Source: Paenibacillus taiwanensis DSM 18679
GTDB lineage: Bacteria; Bacillota; Bacilli; Paenibacillales; Paenibacillaceae
Direction: 5' to 3'
Length of the DNA: 64,000 bases
Assembly (NCBI RefSeq): GCF_000425125.1
Contig: NZ_KE384306.1
Coordinates: 645,705 to 709,704, forward strand
Shown here: in pieces, positions 62,566-64,000 of the stretch
How the letters are laid out: every line of letters starts with the position of its first letter
Numbering within the stretch: the first letter of the stretch is position 1
Notes under the pieces: generated by a model
What the model saw: the letters and a program-made list of their open reading frames with translations, nothing else
The model's database searches: none
Told to the model about the DNA's origin: nothing
Translations under genes and position numbers: made by a program

Positions 62566-63240
62566 ATGAACACGATTTTAATCGTTGATGACGATCCACA
62601 TATTCGTGAATTAGTGACCGTATTTCTTCAAAAGGAAGGCTTTCGGACAATGGAAGCCGCGGACGGCATTGAGGCAGTACAGTTGATGGAGATGGATAGA
62701 GCGGATCTTGTCGTCCTTGATATTATGATGCCGAATATGGATGGATGGGAATTGTGCCGCGAGTTGAAATCTTTATACGACATTCCGCTGCTCATGCTGA
62801 CCGCCAAAGGGGAAACCTCGCAAAAAGTTAAAGGTTTTAATTTGGGGACAGACGATTATTTAGTAAAGCCGTTTGATCCGATGGAGTTGGTTGTGCGGGT
62901 GAAGGCACTGCTCAAGCGCTACCAGATCGCGGTATCCCATACCGTACAGTTCGGGCATCTTACGATGAATCGCCAAACATTCGAAGTCACCTCGTCCAAG
63001 CAAAAGATTTCACTGCCTATGAAGGAATTTGAGCTTCTATTTAAACTTGGAAGTTATCCTGGCAAGTCTTTTTCGAGAGAGCAGTTGATCGAGGACATTT
63101 GGGGTTACGATTTTGAAGGAAATGAAAGAACACTTGATGTACACATCAATCGTTTGCGTGAACGTTTTCCGGAACAGGAGTATGCGTTTAAAATCAAGAC
63201 AATAAGAGGTTTGGGCTATCGATTAGAGGTGCTGGTATGA
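62566..63240 (+). CDS. OmpR-family response regulator
   Basis: Two-component response regulator of 224 residues. The receiver domain has Asp8-Asp9, phosphorylation site Asp52 (VVLDIMMPNMDG), Thr79 region (LMLTAKG) and Lys101 (LVKPFDP). The C-terminal winged helix (about 130-224) includes SFSREQLIEDIWGYDFEGNERTLDVHINRLRERF. A longer frame from 62473 would overlap the exporter gene; the true start is ATG 62566. It overlaps the downstream kinase by 4 bases. Confidence 0.95.
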   Translation: MNTILIVDDDPHIRELVTVFLQKEGFRTMEAADGIEAVQLMEMDRADLVVLDIMMPNMDGWELCRELKSLYDIPLLMLTAKGETSQKVKGFNLGTDDYLVKPFDPMELVVRVKALLKRYQIAVSHTVQFGHLTMNRQTFEVTSSKQKISLPMKEFELLFKLGSYPGKSFSREQLIEDIWGYDFEGNERTLDVHINRLRERFPEQEYAFKIKTIRGLGYRLEVLV

Positions 63241-64000
63241 GGCTGAGACTACGTCTTAAGAAGCTGAAGGCCAATAAGATGTGGCGAGCATGTAAACTAG
63301 CATTTAGCATTATGGTCATTTTGCTGTTTATACTTGCGTCGTGGTCTATTTCCTATTTCATTACACCTTATTTGATAAACTGGGCAGGATGGAGTGTTAC
63401 AGACTACTGGGCTTTTGTTTTGGTTTGTATTGTGGCATTGCTGCTGTTGGGCGCAGTTATTGGCATATTATTTCCATTAGCACGCAACAAACATTTGGCA
63501 TTTTACCAATCAATCGTTGATGCCGTTAAACAAATATCTCGTGGTGATTTTGATGTTAAAATTAAGCCGCATGAGGATTTTGAGGATGAGTATGGCGCCT
63601 TGGTAGAAAGCATTAACCATATGGCGGGTGAACTGGGACAGATGGAGAGAATGCGTCAAGAATTTATTTCGAATGTTTCCCATGAAATTCAGTCACCTTT
63701 AACGTCCATTCGTGGGTTTGCACGCGTCTTGCAAAACGAGGAGCTTACTGAGGATGAACGCCAACATTATTTGTACATTATTGAGATGGAAACGATGCGT
63801 TTATCTAAATTAAGCGATAATTTGCTAAAGCTAACGTCATTAGAATCGGACCATCATCCGATGGAGCCGGTATTGTTCCGGTTGGACAGCCAGATTCGCA
63901 AGCTGATACTAGTTAGTGAGCCACAATGGTCGGCAAAAGAGCTGGATATTGACCTGAACTTGGCGAAGGTAAGCATTAAGGCAGATGAAGAGATGTTAAG
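63237..64000 (+). CDS. Sensor histidine kinase, cut by the window end
   Basis: The frame starts with ATG at 63237, overlapping the response-regulator stop by 4 bases, and is open to base 64000 (about 254 residues seen). It has two membrane segments (about 19-40 and 56-80) with a very short outside loop, then a HAMP-like linker (ISRGDFDVKIKPHEDFEDEYGAL) and the H-box FISNVSHEIQSPLTSIRGFA with phospho-accepting His147. The ATPase domain lies beyond the window. The short sensor loop suggests it senses within the membrane, like kinases that respond to membrane-active antibiotics. Confidence 0.93.
   Translation, partial: MRLRLRLKKLKANKMWRACKLAFSIMVILLFILASWSISYFITPYLINWAGWSVTDYWAFVLVCIVALLLLGAVIGILFPLARNKHLAFYQSIVDAVKQISRGDFDVKIKPHEDFEDEYGALVESINHMAGELGQMERMRQEFISNVSHEIQSPLTSIRGFARVLQNEELTEDERQHYLYIIEMETMRLSKLSDNLLKLTSLESDHHPMEPVLFRLDSQIRKLILVSEPQWSAKELDIDLNLAKVSIKADEEML

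Overview
The window looks like a chromosomal segment of an endospore-forming Firmicute, most likely Paenibacillus or a close relative. This rests on strong AGGAGG-type ribosome-binding sites, TTG/GTG starts, CotX- and CotD-type spore-coat genes, a Bacillus-type split glycine decarboxylase (gcvPA/gcvPB), a GpsB protein, Bacillus-type Fur boxes, and decayed IS1182-like transposase fragments with palindromic intergenic repeats. The genus is inferred from gene style; there is no rRNA or other marker here.

Layout. 0-5.8 kb: a LysR regulator, then a co-directional set of a flavin monooxygenase, a polar amino-acid-type ABC ATPase, an M20 amidohydrolase and a sarcosine/N-methyl-amino-acid oxidase. 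It resembles the Bacillus ytm/yxe sulfur-compound salvage operons but has no permease or binding protein in view. 5.9-17.1 kb: an iron locus with a siderophore-binding lipoprotein and two FecCD permeases on the minus strand, diverging across a promoter with three Fur-like boxes from a complete petrobactin operon asbABCDEF. 17.1-19.8 kb: a CorA-like transporter and a serine hydrolase. 19.9-22.4 kb: a spore-coat cluster with two paralogous Coat_X proteins, two small proteins and a CotD-like protein. 22.4-24.0 kb: rearranged transposase remnants. 24.0-29.3 kb: gcvT-gcvPA-gcvPB on the minus strand behind a tandem glycine riboswitch, with gcvH divergent.

29.5-41.6 kb: a sigma-70-family protein fused in frame to a C39-like domain, followed by a VOC protein. 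Then come a DsbA-like oxidoreductase, DinB proteins, a DEDDh exonuclease, a DUF1361 membrane protein, a kinase-like protein, the lipid II flippase Amj, CsaA, GpsB, a RidA-like protein and an M3 oligopeptidase. 41.7-42.6 kb: a second IS remnant, sharing repeats with the one at 23 kb. 42.7-44.4 kb: an acetyltransferase, a DUF2569 protein and a broken membrane gene.

44.5-57.6 kb: a second iron region, with a Tat-exported Dyp peroxidase (efeB), an AraC regulator, a siderophore-binding lipoprotein, two FecCD permeases, an exporter-type ABC half-transporter, a FecE-type ATPase, a winged-helix protein, a GH19 chitinase and an AraC/binding-protein fusion regulator. Fur-like boxes precede efeB, both AraC-type genes, the lipoprotein and the permeases, so both iron regions are probably one Fur regulon. 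The single FecE ATPase at 53 kb may also power the importer beside the petrobactin operon, which has no ATPase of its own. 57.7-64 kb: a DinB protein, a GyrI-like effector-binding protein, an alpha/beta hydrolase, a truncated Nudix gene, and an ABC exporter followed by a two-component system whose kinase runs off the window.
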